6,090 nucleotides of DNA from Polaromonas sp. GTDB taxonomy: Bacteria > Pseudomonadota > Gammaproteobacteria > Burkholderiales > Burkholderiaceae_C. Positions 5,676 through 6,090 of the stretch are shown here, piece by piece. Below the pieces are notes generated by a model, which was given only the letters and a program-made list of their open reading frames with translations, ran no database searches and was not told where the DNA came from. A program made the position numbers and the translations under genes. How positions within the stretch are numbered: position 1 is the first letter of the stretch; every line of letters begins with the position of its first letter. The DNA is taken from the NCBI GenBank assembly GCA_026786065.1, contig JAJAYS010000024.1:1-6090 (forward strand). The letters are read 5' to 3'.

Positions 5676-6090
5676 TTAATGCTTCATGTCCCCCATGTTT
5701 GTTTTGTTGCTGCCTGCGCCGCCGCCCATCACAGGCTTGCGAACCTGGACTTCGACTTCGGTCGCCGGCATGTTCCTGGCTTCCATGGCCTGCCCCCCTT
5801 CTGACGAAAAACGCGTCGGGTCGGGCAATGCGCCGGTCCATTCGTGCGCGACGGTGCCGGGCGGATGCTTGTACCAGCCGGGGTCCTTGTAGTCCCCGGG
5901 TTTCTGGTCGGCGCGCACCTTCACCATGCTGAACATGCCGCCCATTTCGACCGAGCCGAACGGACCTTCGCCGGTCATCATTTTTTCGGTGTTATCCGGT
6001 AGAGGCATGTCCATCTCGGCCATGTCGGCCATACCGCGCTCCCCCATCACCATGTAGTCGGGGATCAGGTTGGTGATGTCCTTGACAACC
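5676..6090 (-). CDS. Multicopper oxidase, C-terminal part (5' end beyond the window)
   Basis: The leftward frame is open to the window edge and gives the last 137 residues; the ATG at 6053 is internal (NLIPDYMVMGERG). It resembles the C-terminal tail of the roughly 450-residue multicopper oxidases of Burkholderiales copper clusters. In those, the trinuclear-centre motif HCHxxxH lies just upstream of the VKDITNLIPDY segment, so it would fall right of position 6090 and cannot be confirmed here. The tail is Met-rich (16 of 137), with MADMAEMDM, EKMM and VEMGGMFSM clusters, followed by a conserved-looking DYKDPGWYKHP segment and a GDMKH end. The expected role is periplasmic oxidation of Cu(I) to less toxic Cu(II), with the Met clusters presenting substrate copper. 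It is the most upstream gene seen in the leftward arm. A plain copper-binding tail of another protein is a minor alternative. Confidence 0.82.
   Translation of the reverse strand, partial: VVKDITNLIPDYMVMGERGMADMAEMDMPLPDNTEKMMTGEGPFGSVEMGGMFSMVKVRADQKPGDYKDPGWYKHPPGTVAHEWTGALPDPTRFSSEGGQAMEARNMPATEVEVQVRKPVMGGGAGSNKTNMGDMKH

Noticed and set aside
5584..5841. Longer CopI reading frame beginning at 5841
   Set aside because: It overlaps the multicopper oxidase gene in another frame and lacks features; the start at 5583 gives a signal peptide and a spaced ribosome-binding site.

Overview
This window looks like part of a copper-resistance island from a betaproteobacterium, most likely a Burkholderiales member of the Comamonadaceae type (Polaromonas/Rhodoferax-like). 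That placement is inferred from the moderately high GC content, the protein flavour and the gene set; no marker gene is present. All intact genes but one fit periplasmic or membrane handling of Cu(I)/Cu(II), and no transposase, tRNA, rRNA or CRISPR array is visible.

Layout: the window holds two convergent arms. The rightward arm starts with about 200 bp of non-coding DNA carrying a perfect 19-bp palindrome with an extra half-site and an FNR-like motif. It continues with a small secreted Cys/His protein of unknown function (208-651), a very methionine-rich lipoprotein (787-1227), and a P1B-1 Cu+/Ag+ export ATPase with an N-terminal YHS plus heavy-metal-binding domain in place of HMA domains (1271-3607). 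Behind the ATPase lies a decayed fragment of a YVTN-type beta-propeller gene (about 3669-4020), broken by an in-frame stop and a frameshift.

The leftward arm, read from the right edge, holds the C-terminal 137 residues of a Met-rich multicopper oxidase (the gene runs off the window), a CopI-type periplasmic cupredoxin (5056-5583), a CopG/DUF411 protein with a Tat-like signal that overlaps copI by 14 bp (4557-5069), and a CusF-like periplasmic copper-binding protein (4074-4457). A heptanucleotide tandem repeat and a T-tract hairpin separate copG from the cusF-like gene.

How they may work together (inference from family knowledge): the ATPase moves Cu(I) from cytoplasm to periplasm. There the Met-rich lipoprotein, CusF-like protein and CopI could bind it, the multicopper oxidase could oxidise Cu(I) to Cu(II), and CopG could take part in copper binding or redox. 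The combination is known in pieces from Cupriavidus and Rubrivivax-type copper clusters. The least-described parts are the 208-651 protein, the 787-1227 lipoprotein, the heptamer repeat and the upstream operator-like DNA.
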